Assembly: GCA_022606425.2 (NCBI GenBank)
Contig: JAHDVF020001353.1
Coordinates: forward strand, 124,001-188,000
Length of the DNA: 64,000 bases
Source of the DNA: Lepidostoma basale
Taxonomy: Eukaryota; Arthropoda; Insecta; Trichoptera; Lepidostomatidae
Direction of reading: 5' to 3'
The translations under genes were made by a program, and so were the position numbers. This document shows positions 1 through 10,729 of this stretch, in pieces (the first letter of the stretch is position 1; each line of letters begins with the position of its first letter). The notes beneath the pieces were generated by a model, which was not told where the DNA came from, did no database searches, and was given only the letters and a program-made list of their open reading frames with translations.

Positions 1-329
1 TCTTTCCCTATTTTTAGTTCTCGTTGACATTTACTTTTTTTTTACATTATTTCCTTATTTTCAAGTGTCTAAACCGTTTTATTGATTCTTTAATTATTTA
101 ATTTAATTATTAAATAATAATGAAATAAAACGATATTTTTTTATGAACCACTTCCAATTTACACAGTCAATTCTTGAATAATAATAATAAACTTTTGTAA
201 TACTGAATAATCTGTTCATTTTAATAAATTGTTTGGCTTTGAAGCAGTTGTGACTGGATCGAGCAGATAAAGGTGGAGAAACTGTGTGATCAGACCGAGA
301 ATATATTATAGAAGCTTTCCACCGAACCA

Positions 330-412
330 ATGTATCCAAAACATCTTAATGATCCTTTCACTATTTTGTTCATTACACTTTCATTCGCACTGCATTCACT
401 TCTTTATTGATT
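330..412 (-). mobile_element. LINE family 1 fragment
   Basis: Read on the minus strand this encodes a mutated piece of the LINE family 1 C-terminal region (ECxANESVMNKIVKGSLR). It is short and has no intact ends. The better copies at 3131-3875 and 62450-63488 identify it. Confidence 0.6.
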
Positions 413-1804
413 TTAAAAAAATGTATTGTATGGAGTCCTGAATCTGAATCTGAAATATTAAACTCTTCATTATTATCCTATTTGAAATAAACTCGCCTGA
501 ATGTCAAAGGTTGTGGGAGAGGTTAACAAAGATTAATGAAGTGGTCCATTAGACAATCCTTAATAATAAGTAACCCTCCTGACATCGGAGACGGTGCCAG
601 ATGGTGAGAGTCGTAACACGCTAGAAATAATATCGTCAAATCTATTTAAGTACGTAATAAATTCTCGGCAATTATTTCGCTCGCCTCTTTGCATTAGACG
701 TATTGAGAACCATCGTATAATTAATTATCTCAAATGGACAATACTAGGAAGTATGAAAAATATATATTGATGTGAATACGTAATAATAATGATAAGGCCT
801 AGATTTAGGCCTAGATTAAACGCCTTTTATTCATGATTTTTTTTAAATTAAAAACAAAATCAATATGTTTTGTTATATATTGCAAAATAGAATGCAGCTA
901 AGGGAAGGAAACCCCGATAGAAAATCTTCCAGAGAAGGCAAGAGGAAACCAATTTGGGCAAACTTCCCAGGACAACACTATGATCCGTCTGGAATAGGAG
1001 AGAGAGGCCGATAAAAAGATCAAACCGATAAAAATATTTTTAGCAAAATAAACAAAAAAGAACAATCATTATATTGTAAAGAGGCGGCGGTCTAGAAATT
1101 GTTGGGTACTTATGTTTCAACCGCTTAAAGATCACGCCCGAGTATACTCGAGCGAAAATTCGAACACCCAAGATAACTCGGGCAAATCGATTAACTGCAG
1201 ATTTATGCCAGGGTGATAGCTGACGTCGGAAGGACCTGACATGGCACTCCAAGAAGAAGGGGAAGAAGAAGATACGTAAATTGTGTGTGTGTACGTGAGA
1301 AACAGTCGTAATTCTTCTATAATGTTATAATTGCACTATTATAGCACAAACAATATCATTTGATTGTATTAGTAATTTACCTCCTAGTTTCGATTAAAAA
1401 ACTGTTACCAATAGAAAATAATTGACCAATAGAAAATAATAATGATGTAATAACGATTTATTTCTATTGATGCCTTAATGTATAATGGAGAATAACAGAA
1501 AAACCATTAATATGTACTCACGTCACTAGGGAGGTATACTATAAATATTATATTAAGTGTATAACTTTGCTTCCGCCGTATAATTAAAATGGGCATACTT
1601 ACATTAGCAAGCTTCAAAATATAAGTGAAGCCTTGACTGTACGACTATTTTTTTGCTTACCCTTCCTTAAATATCAAGCTTTCATTTTCTGAATAATTTA
1701 CCGTTTACCTTCAATTTTATGTAGATTTAAAACTTGATATAAAATGAAAGTTTTTAAATTAGACAAAAATTAAATGAAATAATTCCTACTGTTAAAATTT
1801 AAAA
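413..1804. other. AT-rich sequence, no gene recognised
   Basis: I see no supported gene. Positions 890-1262 are less AT-rich and end in an AGAAGA-rich tract resembling the 3' end of LINE family 2, so they may be an old retroelement tail, but I could not align a protein. The 70-codon minus frame at 1040-1252 has no recognisable motif. Confidence 0.4.
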
Positions 1805-1962
1805 CACAATATCACAATTTCTTTTTATTACCGAGTGTCACGACAGCTGTTTCGCCAACCGATGTTAGCAAAATCAGGTGTTATCAGTTTATTGTAACAC
1901 CTGATACAATAAACTGATATAACGCGACACTCTCAGTGAATAAAAAGAAATTGTGATATTTT
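1805..1962. repeat. PLE family F inverted pair (hairpin)
   Basis: The arms ATATCACAATTTCTTTTTAT and its inverse, plus a CGACACTC/GAGTGTCACG pair, make a long imperfect hairpin. The left arm carries a hammerhead-like motif on the minus strand. Similar sequence recurs at 14860-15120, 23850-23960 and 61320-61375, so this is a dispersed family. Confidence 0.7.
1838..1882 (-). ncRNA. Hammerhead-like motif, family F (core decayed)
   Basis: The order on the minus strand is CUGAUUU (expected CUGANGA), one extra U, stem II GCUAAC/GUUGGC with loop AUCG, GAA, palindromic stem III ACAGCUGU, then C. Three base pairs of stem I (CAC/GUG) flank it. Loss of G8 and A9 in the core suggests this copy is inactive. 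Confidence 0.55.
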
Positions 1963-2099
1963 AACAGTATTTTAGATTTTAACAGAAATAATGTTGAAGT
2001 ATCATAGTGTTTCGGCCAAAACAATGGACTATGAAATAATTCTGTAAAAGTCAAATATGTCTGCTAGGTATTTAGAAAATTTTAAACAAAAATAAAGTT

Positions 2100-2260
2100 A
2101 ATTATCATTAGAATAGTTCAATAAAACGATGATTTTAAGAACTCCTTCTACTTTTGTCATCATTTCGACAGAAATTGGTTTCGTCAGGCTCGCTGGTATC
2201 AAGAAACTAGTGGAAACCAGTCGCTGTCGAAATGATACAAAACTTGGAAATAGTTATTAA
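2100..2260. repeat. PLE family A inverted pair
   Basis: Positions around 2157-2180 and 2215-2235 are inverted versions of the family A segment (TTTCGACAG ... GGTTTCGTCAGGCTCGC). Flanking sequence matches the family A boundary seen at 17530-17690 and 29400-29580. The motif is too decayed to list as a ribozyme. Confidence 0.6.
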
Positions 2261-2572
2261 AAAAACATTCTTTTATTTCATTACTAGCTGACCCGACGAA
2301 CTTCGTACCGCCTCAGAATCAATAAATGTTGTGTTAACTTATAAGCTAAATTTAATTCACCTTTTTATTGAATTACAATTAATACTTAAAATGAATTAAG
2401 TTCATGAAATGTGCAAAAGTCAAAATTAAAAATATGAATTACAATGGAATATAATTCACGTGGAAGCCTGCATTAATACCTACTTAAAATGAATTATAAA
2501 TTGTTAATTAAAAACTTTGTTTTATGTATCACAATTGTGTTTTTATTTTTTCGCGACAATATATTCAACCAA

Positions 2573-2860
2573 AGTGGAATCTACCAGATTAATTGTGAGG
2601 ATTGTGATGCCGTGTATATTGGAAAGACGGGTCGATCATTTTGAAGAGGTTATATGAACACAACATTTAATACAAAAACAGAATCATTGTGTGAATTTTG
2701 ACCATCATTTCAATTCCAAAAACACATTTTTTTTGCATATAACAAACAATTTTAAAAAAAAATGATAAATTAGAAAATTTAGAAATTTTTAAAGCAAAGG
2801 CACGTGAATTGAATGTTATAAATAACCAAATTCCAGCTTATTCCCCCTTAGTATATATGT
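2573..2860 (+). pseudogene. PLE GIY-YIG endonuclease fragment
   Basis: The frame starting at 2573 reads SGIYQINCEDCDAVYIGKTG and then RSF, a stop and RGYMN. This is the start of a GIY-YIG endonuclease domain in the form typical of Penelope-like elements: GIY, a Cys pair of the CxxC type, YIG, and the following Arg. After a damaged stretch the reading resumes near 2770 with KLENLEIFKAKARELNVINN and QIPAYSPL, which matches the usual PLE C-terminal end. At least one nonsense codon and one frameshift make it non-functional. The reverse transcriptase half is absent. It is direct coding evidence that PLEs colonised this genome, supporting the origin proposed for the hammerhead-bearing repeats. Confidence 0.8.
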
Positions 2861-3130
2861 AGTACATTAAAAACTTTTCCTTTATACAATCTACCAAAAA
2901 AATATTAATACTACCTTCCATTTTTGTCCCTTTCTTACTAATATAATCTGCTTCCTTATAATGTTTATCGTCTTTAATATATTAGGATTTATCGTTTTTG
3001 ACTCTATATTATGTATGATTGTTCCTTCTAATAATTGTTTGAATTATTATTATGATTATTATCATTCTTATTATTTTATTATTATAAATAAATGAATTTC
3101 ATACAACAACACAACAACAACAACAAACCA

Positions 3131-3875
3131 TCACGCCGTTCCTCCGCAGGGGTAGGCAGAGAGAATGGACCGCCACACGACTCTATCCTGGAACACCTCT
3201 CTAGCTTCCTCCACATTCATACATCGAGTCATACACGCACGTCGATTCTTCCGGCTTCTGACATGACCAACCTTTAATATTTGATTAATTTGGACATGCC
3301 ATGTTTTTCTCGGTCTACCTCGACTCCTTACTCCATTTACATCGTTAACGTATACTTTTTTAACCATTCTTTCTTCACCCATGCGCTCCACATGTCCGAA
3401 CCAACACAACGAACCATTCATAATTTTGTTCATAATACCTTCTTTCGCTCTACATTCCTTCCTAATATCAGCATTTGAGATTCTGTCATACATCGTTCTA
3501 CCACACATACGTCTTAGGGACCTCATCTCTACCGCATTTATTCTGCTCTCATCTTTCTCCTGTCAGTTCCATGCTTCGCTTCCATACATAGGAGTTGGGA
3601 CCAGAACTCCATTGTGAACGGCCATTTTCGCTTTCATTGATAAATTCTTGTTTCCAATAACTACTTTTAAAGCTCCATTCACTTTGTTACCCGCACCAAC
3701 CCTTTTTTCAACATCACTGTCCGTTCGGCCATCCGCTGTGAACATGCTACCTAAATACACAAATTCCCTCACCTGTTCCAAGTTCTCTTCATTTACACTT
3801 ATATTACAAACTGTCATTTGCTCTTCCCTTTCAAAAACTAACACCTTTGACTTTCCGACATTCATCAAAACACGT
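3131..3875 (-). mobile_element. LINE family 1, C-terminal RT region, one in-frame stop
   Basis: On the minus strand one continuous frame of about 245 codons runs from MMNVGKSKVLVFE through LGSMFTADGRTD and MRSLRRMCGRTMYDRISNAD to WRSILSAYPCGGTA and a stop. It is the region after the RT palm and the C-terminal tail of a non-LTR retrotransposon. One nonsense codon interrupts it (after SEAWN, where other copies have Trp, so TGG became TGA). The downstream end is the conserved family tail, then CAA/ACA repeats at 3100-3125. Among the best preserved copies here. Clade (RTE-like or another) is not certain. Confidence 0.85.
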
Positions 3876-4724
3876 TAAAACAATTAAATAGCAGACAACA
3901 TAATTTTGAATAAGTGTGATCCATCAATGAACTCCGTTTTCATCATTAGCATCATCATATTCATCATCTGAAGAGTTTGATGATTCAGTGTCCGTATCAA
4001 TTGAAAAAAGAAATTCCTCGTCTTCATCTAGCCAAATATTTCGTTTATTAAGTACTCGCGGCTGAATTTCCTATGGTAACAATTCTCTGGACCGAATGTA
4101 CACAGATACACCTATAAAATCAATACAAAATATACAATACGTATTTTTATTATTATTCACTAATCATAAATCGGTTTTTAATCTCTACGGAACACTCATC
4201 TGTCATATTTTTCGAATGGTAGGTATTAATGGCGCAAATATTCTCTGCTCTCCTTCACAAAAGGGGTTTAACTTTTAGAATAGTCTCTCTTATACTGATT
4301 TTTATAACTTTGGGCATTGTTAATCTAAAATTAATAAAGAAAACCAAAAATCCCGGTGACGATTAAAAAATAACCTCAAATCTTTCACATTGAGTATTGA
4401 CATCTGGCATCAACAATACACCACCTACGGGCGTTTTTGAAACTAAAATGGAAGCCATGATGTTTTTTGTACTTTGTCTCAGAAGTCAAATATAGTCAAA
4501 TTTACGACAAATATAATTAATTTTAAATCATTTAAGTGATTTTTTCAAATGTTTTAATGATTATTCTGTTATCCGGAACGGAGACAAATCCAGCTAATAT
4601 AAGATCTTCAAAATTGGTCCAGCCGTTCTCGAGTTATAAATGGTGTAACTAACACGATTTTTGACTTTGTTTTATATATATAGATTATTCAAGATTAACT
4701 TCAATTTCTCAAGATTAAAGGGAC

Positions 4725-4915
4725 TGGTACGGTCATGTTCAAAGAATGGACACCACCAGATTTCCCTAGATTGCATTGCATAATCAGCCTCATGGGACTC
4801 GTCCTCGTGGAAAACCTCCTAAAATATGGAAGCTGGGAATCTACTTCACAGGAAGAACAACACTCTGGAGAACAGACCACATAGGTCTACAATAAGGAAG
4901 AAGAAGAAGAACTTC
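4725..4915 (+). mobile_element. LINE family 2, 3' end
   Basis: This matches, in opposite orientation, the 3' part of the copy at 52330-52690: CATGTTCAAAGAATGGACAC and CATGGGACTCGTCCTCGTGG are shared. It ends in AAGGAAGAAGAAGAAG, the AGAAGA-rich terminus of this family. 5'-truncated. Confidence 0.75.
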
Positions 4916-5378
4916 AATCAAGGGAGAAAAATGATTAGATTAAGAATCGTAATATTATCAAAATATTGTTTTTGATTTACACAAACATTCTAGCATGTTT
5001 TTCTAGCTGTATGTATTAGAATATATTATTAAATATCACGCAATATTACTAAAACGTTCTTTGTCAGTCAGCCGGCACGAGTGACAGACGCGAAGACATA
5101 ATAAATTGCTCACAGCTCTCGCGGAATGTATTTAAATGAAATAGAAACTAAGCAAAACTTCATTAGTTTGTGTTCCATATATCCTCTTTGAATTAGTACA
5201 CAGTTGGGCTTTGTAACATGCTCTTAGGTAGTTTCAAATTTCACGCAACACACAACACCTCCGCTAAATGGATATACGAGTATTTGTAATAGGCACATTA
5301 GGGATGTTTTCACTAACTGTGTTATAATTTTTTTTTTAATATAATAATATACATACAACATACGTACAACAAACTAAG
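4916..5378. other. No gene recognised
   Basis: AT-rich sequence without a supported gene or a repeat I could match elsewhere in the window. Confidence 0.4.
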
Positions 5379-5645
5379 GTGACTAAGGTGGCTCTGAGAA
5401 TGGGTGGGCTGAAGTGGCGATGGGTTGGCTATATCTGTCGGAGAACCGACGGCCGATGGGGGAGACGGGTTCTGGAGTGGAGACCGCGTACAGGATTCCG
5501 CAGAGTAAAACGTCCCCTTTCCCGATGGACCCACGATCTGAAGAGGATTGCTGGATATAGATGGATGGAAGCAGCAATGGATAGTGGGTTGTGGCGTACT
5601 TTGGGAGAGGCCTACATTCAGCAGTGGATGACAGACGGCTGATTC
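5379..5645 (+). mobile_element. LINE tail (WRPR/RRTDGRWGRRVLEW type)
   Basis: The frame encodes LKWRWVGYICRRTDGRWGRR, VLEWRPRTG, then RWTHDLKRIAGYRWMEAAMD and LGEAYIQQWMTDG and a stop. This is the well-known C-terminal tail of a family of insect non-LTR retrotransposons (usual wording RVLEWRPR..GRP..RWTDDL, ending AYVQQW). Only the tail is present. The sequence from 5646 on (CGACTTCTAACATGGCCGAC) is a short LINE family 1 remnant. Confidence 0.8.
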
Positions 5646-5849
5646 TTCCGACTTCTAACATGGCCGACCATTAAATATTGATTATTTTGATCATGCCATG
5701 TTTTCCTCGGTCTTTTTTTATTTTTATTTATTTATATAAAAATACATAAGAAATCATGTATTTCCCATGAGTTATAAAAACTCATTTTGGGCCTTAATAT
5801 AATTACAATGATTACAATAAAACATATTCATGACAGACACACAAAGATT

Positions 5850-6215
5850 ACAATCACAAAAAGACTAATAAATACCATTTTCCACAAACTGCCTGAGGTA
5901 ATACAGCTTTAGACTGTTAGCCACATTACTAGACCCTTGAATACTTTCAGGAAGCCTGTTATACTCCCTACAAGCCAGGTACAGCAGAGACTTAAGACCA
6001 AACTTTGTGGTACGGGTATCCGGTGGGTGTAGATTTTGTCCTTGTCTTGTGTTGTAACTGTGAATATCACGGTTATAAGTGACATGAGTATTTGTTTGAG
6101 CTACATTATTTATGATTAGAATCTGAGTATATGCAATTTCGTAATAGGATAGAATACTAAATGGTAAAATGCCGGCCAATCTGTAAATGTCTTTTACGTG
6201 CATTTCTATTGGAAT
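5850..6215 (-). mobile_element. LINE C-terminal fragment (CR1/jockey-like)
   Basis: Minus-strand frame with HSYNTRQGQNLHPPDTRTTK and FGLKSLLYLACREYNRLPES, then FVENGIY and a stop. This is the end of a non-LTR reverse transcriptase open reading frame (N-T-R, then R-T-T-K-F-G-KS, then YNRLP). An analogous tail (LNNGLKLYNELP) is at 24422-24715. Only the 3' end survives. Confidence 0.7.
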
Positions 6216-6264
6216 ATTGTGTGATCCATTCACTTCGTTAATGTAAACTTTCTTAACAATTCTA

Positions 6265-6465
6265 TATTTCAAATTTAATTGTATCTCAATAGAGACGAAG
6301 AAGCAAACTGGAAACTGAATATGGATGATCAAGGTGTTTACAGGACTTATGACCTGTCATTGGTTGGGTTAAGCGCACGCTTTATGTAATTACAACATTC
6401 CCCATTCCACCATTGTTATTATGATCATGCAAGACAATTTTTGGAAGTTGAATATATACACCAAA
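6265..6465 (-). repeat. About 195-bp dispersed repeat, partner at 52917-53107
   Basis: The reverse complement of this interval aligns over nearly its whole length with 52917-53107: TGTAATTACATAA, GCGCTTAACCCAACCAATGA and CAGGTCATAAGTCCTGTAAA are shared. I do not recognise a protein in either copy. Confidence 0.7.
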
Positions 6466-6519
6466 TCCAGGTGAAAAGCCAGGATTCGTATACAAGTATA
6501 AGTATACATTCACAAAACT

Positions 6520-6690
6520 AATTCTATATTTATTCATGCGTTCCATATGTTCAAACCAACTTAGCAATCCTTTCATAATTTTGGCCATAATACTTTCTTC
6601 CGCTCTGCATTCCTTTCTGATATCAGCATTTGAAATTCTATCACACATCGTTTCATCACAGAAACGTCTAACGTTTTCATAATCTTTAAT
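6520..6690 (-). mobile_element. LINE family 1 fragment
   Basis: Minus-strand reading gives VRRFCDETMCDRISNADIRK and ECRAEESIMAKIMKGLLSWF, then EHMERM: the middle of the family 1 C-terminal domain. Both flanks leave the family alignment abruptly. Confidence 0.75.
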
Positions 6691-7004
6691 ATTTTTCATA
6701 TGCAACAGATAATATATATTTTTTAAATTTGTGTATTCGTGTATTTGCATACATTATACAAAATTACTATATAAATTGAATTGAATTGAACTTGTTTGAA
6801 ATGTTTTTGCTAGTTATGTTTTAAAACAATTAATAATGAATATTAATTTTCCTTCATACATTTTCCGGTGTTTTTCAATTATTCTAGATGCAAATGTATT
6901 TCGTTAAAATTCATTATTTCAATAGAACAAAATTTTGTTTAAATTTTGAATTTATACGATTTTTTTGGTTATTATAGCGGAAAACTGATTGTTTGTAACG
7001 AACT

Positions 7005-7185
7005 AACTTATCATCACGCTGTCTCCCGTAGGTAGGAGGAAAGAATGGACCGACACACTGTTCTTTGTGTAGTCGACAGTCCTGACACACTTCTTTCGAA
7101 TCCTCAACATTCATACATCGTGTCGTGCACGCACTCACGTGGCCGATATAGAATATTTGATCTTTCCATGTTTTAGTTTGTTGGT
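7005..7185 (-). mobile_element. LINE family 1, 3' end
   Basis: Minus-strand reading gives TWKDQIFYIGHVSACTTRCM and NVEDSKEVCQD, then a decayed copy of the SAYP tail. The 3' terminus is ATCATCACGCTGTCTCCC in plus orientation. 5'-truncated. Confidence 0.7.
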
Positions 7186-7284
7186 TTTTAAATTCCAATT
7201 ACGGAAACATTGCTTTGCAAAAATGAAAAAAATAATATTTCGACTAAAACAAAGTTACTAAGTTTCGTAAAATTATACAAACAC

Positions 7285-7912
7285 GCTATATTTGAACGGC
7301 CGTAACGTTGAAAGGGTGGAGAAATTCAAATACCTCGGCAGCATACTAACGCAATCTCTTGACCTAAATAAAGAGATAAAATTCAGAATTGAGGCAGCAA
7401 GAGCTGCATTTAATAAAATGAAATCACTCTTCTGCAATTATAACGTAAATTTGAAACTCCGCCAGAAAATGATCAAATGCTATGTGTGGTCTGTTTTATT
7501 GTATGGATGTGAATCGTGGACCATAAAAGTAAACTCAATGAACAAACAGAAGCATCTGAAATGTGTCTCTATCGCCGAATGCTCAGAATTCCCTGGACAG
7601 ACATGGTTGCCAATACCGAAATCCTGAGGCGAGCTACAGTTGTCCGAGAGCTATTGTCAACTGTCAGGGTTCGGAAGATTTCACATCTGGGTCATGTGCT
7701 GCGTGTGGAGAAGTACCAACTTCTCCAACTGATATTGAAGGGGGAAAATTGAGAGACGCCGAGGGCCCAGTAGGAGACAGATGCCCTGGCTGCGAAACAT
7801 AAGGGAGTGGGCCGGCATCCGAAGTGTTGAGGAGCTGTTCCGAGCGGTGCAGGACAGGTACAAGTTCGTCGAGGTGATCGCCAACGTAGGGGGGATCCGA
7901 CAAGGCACTTGA
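7285..7912 (+). mobile_element. LINE C-terminal RT region (frameshifted)
   Basis: The reading is VERVEKFKYLGSILTQSLDL, then NKEIKFRIEAARAAFNKMKS, CYVWSVLLYGCESWT, a shift of frame near 7560, then CLYRRMLRIPWTDMVANTEI and KISHLGHVLR. A second shift follows, then MPWLRNIREWAGI and DRYKFVEVIANVGG up to a stop at about 7912. This order (YLG box, LLYGCESWT, RMLRIPWT, LGHVLR, ANV) is the C-terminal third of a common insect endonuclease-RT family. It is unrelated in wording to LINE families 1 and 2. Two frameshifts kill it. Confidence 0.85.
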
Positions 7913-8740
7913 CGACGAATAAGATACAAATAGAGACTATTTAATTATGTTTCAAATGAAAATAAAATTGTATTAATTGGACATAATTATTACAATAAAG
8001 ATATTTCATTTTTATTACACGTTAAACATTTAAAATAAAAAACTTTTGTTAGCTTGTTTTTTCGCCGTATAATAATACCCCCTTTTAGATTTTCAATTTA
8101 ACTTTCCCACTCTTCATCTATTTTCGCCTTTCGCTAATTATAATAACATGAATAAACCACGTCGCGGCGCGACAGGGGGAGGCTTAAAAAATCATCTCAC
8201 AGAATGTGATCGATAGAAGATGGCGCCGAATACATGAATAATAACTCTCGTAACTTCATTATTTATTAATATCCGCGTCAGCCATGTCGGAATATTGAGT
8301 TACGCTCGTACGCAACAGGCGCGGTGACCTGTTAAGTAGAAAGTCATGTACCCGCTACCCCCTATTCAATTATTATCTCTTACGTATTATGATCTATTTT
8401 CATATTCTATTTATAACAGAGTTAAGAAATTACTTTTACATTTATTTATAAGAAGAATGCATTTGAGAGGGGATTAATGTAGTGTAAAAACATTTGCTAT
8501 TGTTGAACTTGTATTTTATGATCTATTATTTTATTTATTTCGTGTAACAGATAGCGTTTTGCATACTTTAATAAAAACGCAAAAAAAATCCAGGAAAGTT
8601 GTTATCTAATAATATATACATACTCGTATACATACATACTCGTATACACGCATATACACATGCATACATACTCGTAAATTATAATAACAACAATAAAAAT
8701 ACAAATCTACTTTGGGAATTAAAAAAACATTGTTTAAACC
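7913..8740. other. No gene recognised; short microsatellite
   Basis: AT-rich. Positions 8150-8360 are less AT-rich with several CpGs and may be unique sequence. Positions 8625-8670 are an irregular CATACTCGTA microsatellite. Confidence 0.4.
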
Positions 8741-8744
8741 ACTT

Positions 8745-8930
8745 TTTAATAAAAAAATATTAAAATACACGACATGTTTCAGAGGATACCTCCATCTTCA
8801 GGTGTAAAAATATAACAAAAACTAAACAAAGAAAGACTAATAAAAAACGCATTTAAAATTCGATACAAAAATTCAAAATCACAAAAACAAATATCAATCC
8901 TATTGCATGTAGAGATACCAGAATTCTATA
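8745..8930 (-). repeat. PLE family B copy
   Basis: It aligns with 52030-52170 over about 130 bases, including AACAAAGAAAGACTAATAAA and CATTTAAAATTCGATACAA, and with the inverted pair at 26060-26340. It carries the best preserved hammerhead-like motif in the window. Confidence 0.7.
8766..8806 (-). ncRNA. Hammerhead-like ribozyme motif, family B
   Basis: All parts are visible on the minus strand: stem I UACAC (8802-8806) pairs with GUGUA (8766-8770); core CUGAAGA (8795-8801) fits CUGANGA; one extra U; stem II GGAGG/CCUCU with loop UAU; GAA (8778-8780); palindromic stem III ACAUGU (8772-8777) with no loop; then C (8771) as the expected cleavage-site base. A loopless stem III means two copies must pair, as reported for PLE-associated hammerhead variants. 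The extra base between A9 and stem II is unlike the textbook motif, so activity is unproven. Confidence 0.7.
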
Positions 8931-8974
8931 TGCCCAAGTGCTGCAGCCCCCTTAAAGACGTTCCAAAAGTCCAA

Positions 8975-9245
8975 GTTCCTGTCCACCAAACTGCATTTTT
9001 ATAAAACCATATCAAGCCATTGAAGATATACGGTTCTGAGTGATGAAAATATATCTTAATGAACAACAAAAAAATCCACTGGTTTTGGAATAGGGTCCTA
9101 AGAAAGATCTTGGGATCCAGATCTAATGTTGCAGCGGGAATTTGGAAGCACAGGAGCAATCAAGTTATCCGCACAGTGACCCTGTGAGAGTTAGGCATCT
9201 GGCATGAATTGGCCATATACTATATGCTGAGCCAGAGAAACCAGA
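8975..9245 (+). mobile_element. Decayed LINE RT C-terminal fragment
   Basis: With stops, the frame reads TKLHFYKTI, then WNRVLRKILGSRSN and GIWKHRSNQ. This fits the region after the RT domain in insect LINEs (usual wording ERKVLRRIFGP, then GIWRRRHN). The match is short and damaged. Confidence 0.5.
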
Positions 9246-9292
9246 GGAATCAAGACCCTGTTTCTTTATTACACTTTTCGTATCTTTCTAAC

Positions 9293-9852
9293 ATTTATGT
9301 CTTCTTCGGCTTTATTTAGGACTGCGTCCTGTTATTTCTCGAGGCCTGTTCCTGGGATGTAGATGTCCAACTGTCTCGCCATCTTTTGGGTGGTCTTGCT
9401 GGAGGTCAATTTCCTGTTGGTACTTTATTTGCAGCTATATTTATCACTCTACCAGAACATGCTCTTTCCACATGATTTCTCTAGTAGCGTCTTCTTAGTC
9501 TTCCCTATTGCACGACATCTTCTATATTGCAGACCTTTCTGATTTCAGAATTTCTTACTCTGTCTCGGAATGTCGTTCTCGCAACGGATCGGAGAGTCTT
9601 CATTTCTGTGGTTCTTAGAAGACTTTTTGTTCTGATGGTGTTAGCTATCGTTTCTATTTCATATGTCATTATTGGACGTACGCATATCTTGTAGATTCGT
9701 ATTTTTCTCTCCTTTAGCATATTATTGTTTTTCCAAACAGCATTTTTCAAGCAGCCAGCCACAACGGCGGCCCTGTTTGTTAGTTCTCTTACTTCTCCGT
9801 AGAGGTCACTGCTGCTTGATACATCAACACCTAAGTACTTGAAATGCATCAC
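9293..9852 (-). mobile_element. LINE family 2, C-terminal region
   Basis: Minus-strand reading gives FKYLGVDVSSSSDLYGEVRE, RAAVVAGCLKNAVW, KIRIYKICVRPIMTYEIET and LLRTTEMKTLRSVARTTFRD. After a break it continues toward 9300 as the decayed GRP..KRW tail. The same order is seen in 57109-57735 and 39127-39763. Truncated upstream at 9852. Confidence 0.8.
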
Positions 9853-10329
9853 TTGTTTTATTATTCTAACATTAATATAAATTGATAAAATTCGTAAAAA
9901 TTGTCTTCATTATCATCATCTGCGTGAAAACCTGAATACATCAAGCCAGCTTGGAGGGGATACCGCAAGGTCTGGCATAGTGCGCCGAACTTCAATCAGC
10001 ATCACGCATTTGGTAATATTCTAATTGAATATTTTTATAGATTGCAAACTAAAGTGTAGTTTTTTTTATTCAACCTGCATAATACCTAATCTTTCAAATG
10101 CTGTGTTTTTTTCGTTATAACATTTTTCAGTGAGGATTTTAACATACCTAGATACTAAATTAATTTAATATGAGAATAAACATATTAATTACATAATCAC
10201 TGAAAATGTAATAATCACGAAGTTACTCACTAAATAACCGATTTATTTAATATTCACGCAGCCAATTTATTTAACATATAACGTTCAAGATAATAAAAGT
10301 CTCAAGTTTATTTTATAATATTTTGTAGA
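9853..10329. other. No gene recognised
   Basis: AT-rich sequence, nothing supported. Positions 9900-10010 have a slightly higher GC content but no readable protein. Confidence 0.4.
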
Positions 10330-10445
10330 TAGCTTCAGACACACATATGTCTTAGGGACCTCATCTCTACCGCATTTATTCTGCTCTCATCCTTCTTCTG
10401 CCAGTTCCATGCTTCGCTTCCATACATTGGGGTTGAGACCATTTT
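10330..10445 (-). mobile_element. LINE family 1 fragment
   Basis: Nearly the same 110 bases as 3500-3605: ATGTCTTAGGGACCTCATCT and CCATGCTTCGCTTCCATACA are shared. Encodes the EAWN..RINAVEMRSLR segment on the minus strand. Confidence 0.75.
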
Positions 10446-10729
10446 ATTTTACCTAATACCAAATATTTTCACCTTATAAGCTTTAAAGTTTAAAAAAATA
10501 CTTATATTGTTACTAATACATAAAAGATAAATTTTCTTGATTTGTTCATTTAAAAATATTCTTATTCATTGTTTATTTAACGTTTATAGTGCGGTTTGCT
10601 ACATTTGCAGTCCAAAAAATGGTTTGGAACTGCAGTCGACTACATTCGTAGCTCATATTTGAATGTTTATTATATAACCCTTTGTACTTTAGTCCTTCTT
10701 CTTCTTTTGCTGTTGTATTGTTATGTGTG

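Larger units (their letters stand above)
2285..4684 (+). repeat. Composite repeat island, possible single broken element
   Basis: It opens with AGCTGACCCGACGAACTTCG and closes with GGTCCAGCCGTTCTCGAG followed by TTTTATATATATAGATT. Both are wordings I know from ends of old, widely dispersed insect repeats. A PLE endonuclease fragment and a LINE family 1 copy lie inside. Whether the two ends belong to one element is inference. Positions 3876-4340 hold no recognisable gene. Confidence 0.3.

Noticed and set aside
3092..3617. Plus-strand frames over the LINE family 1 copy
   Set aside because: Antisense shadows of the minus-strand LINE protein.
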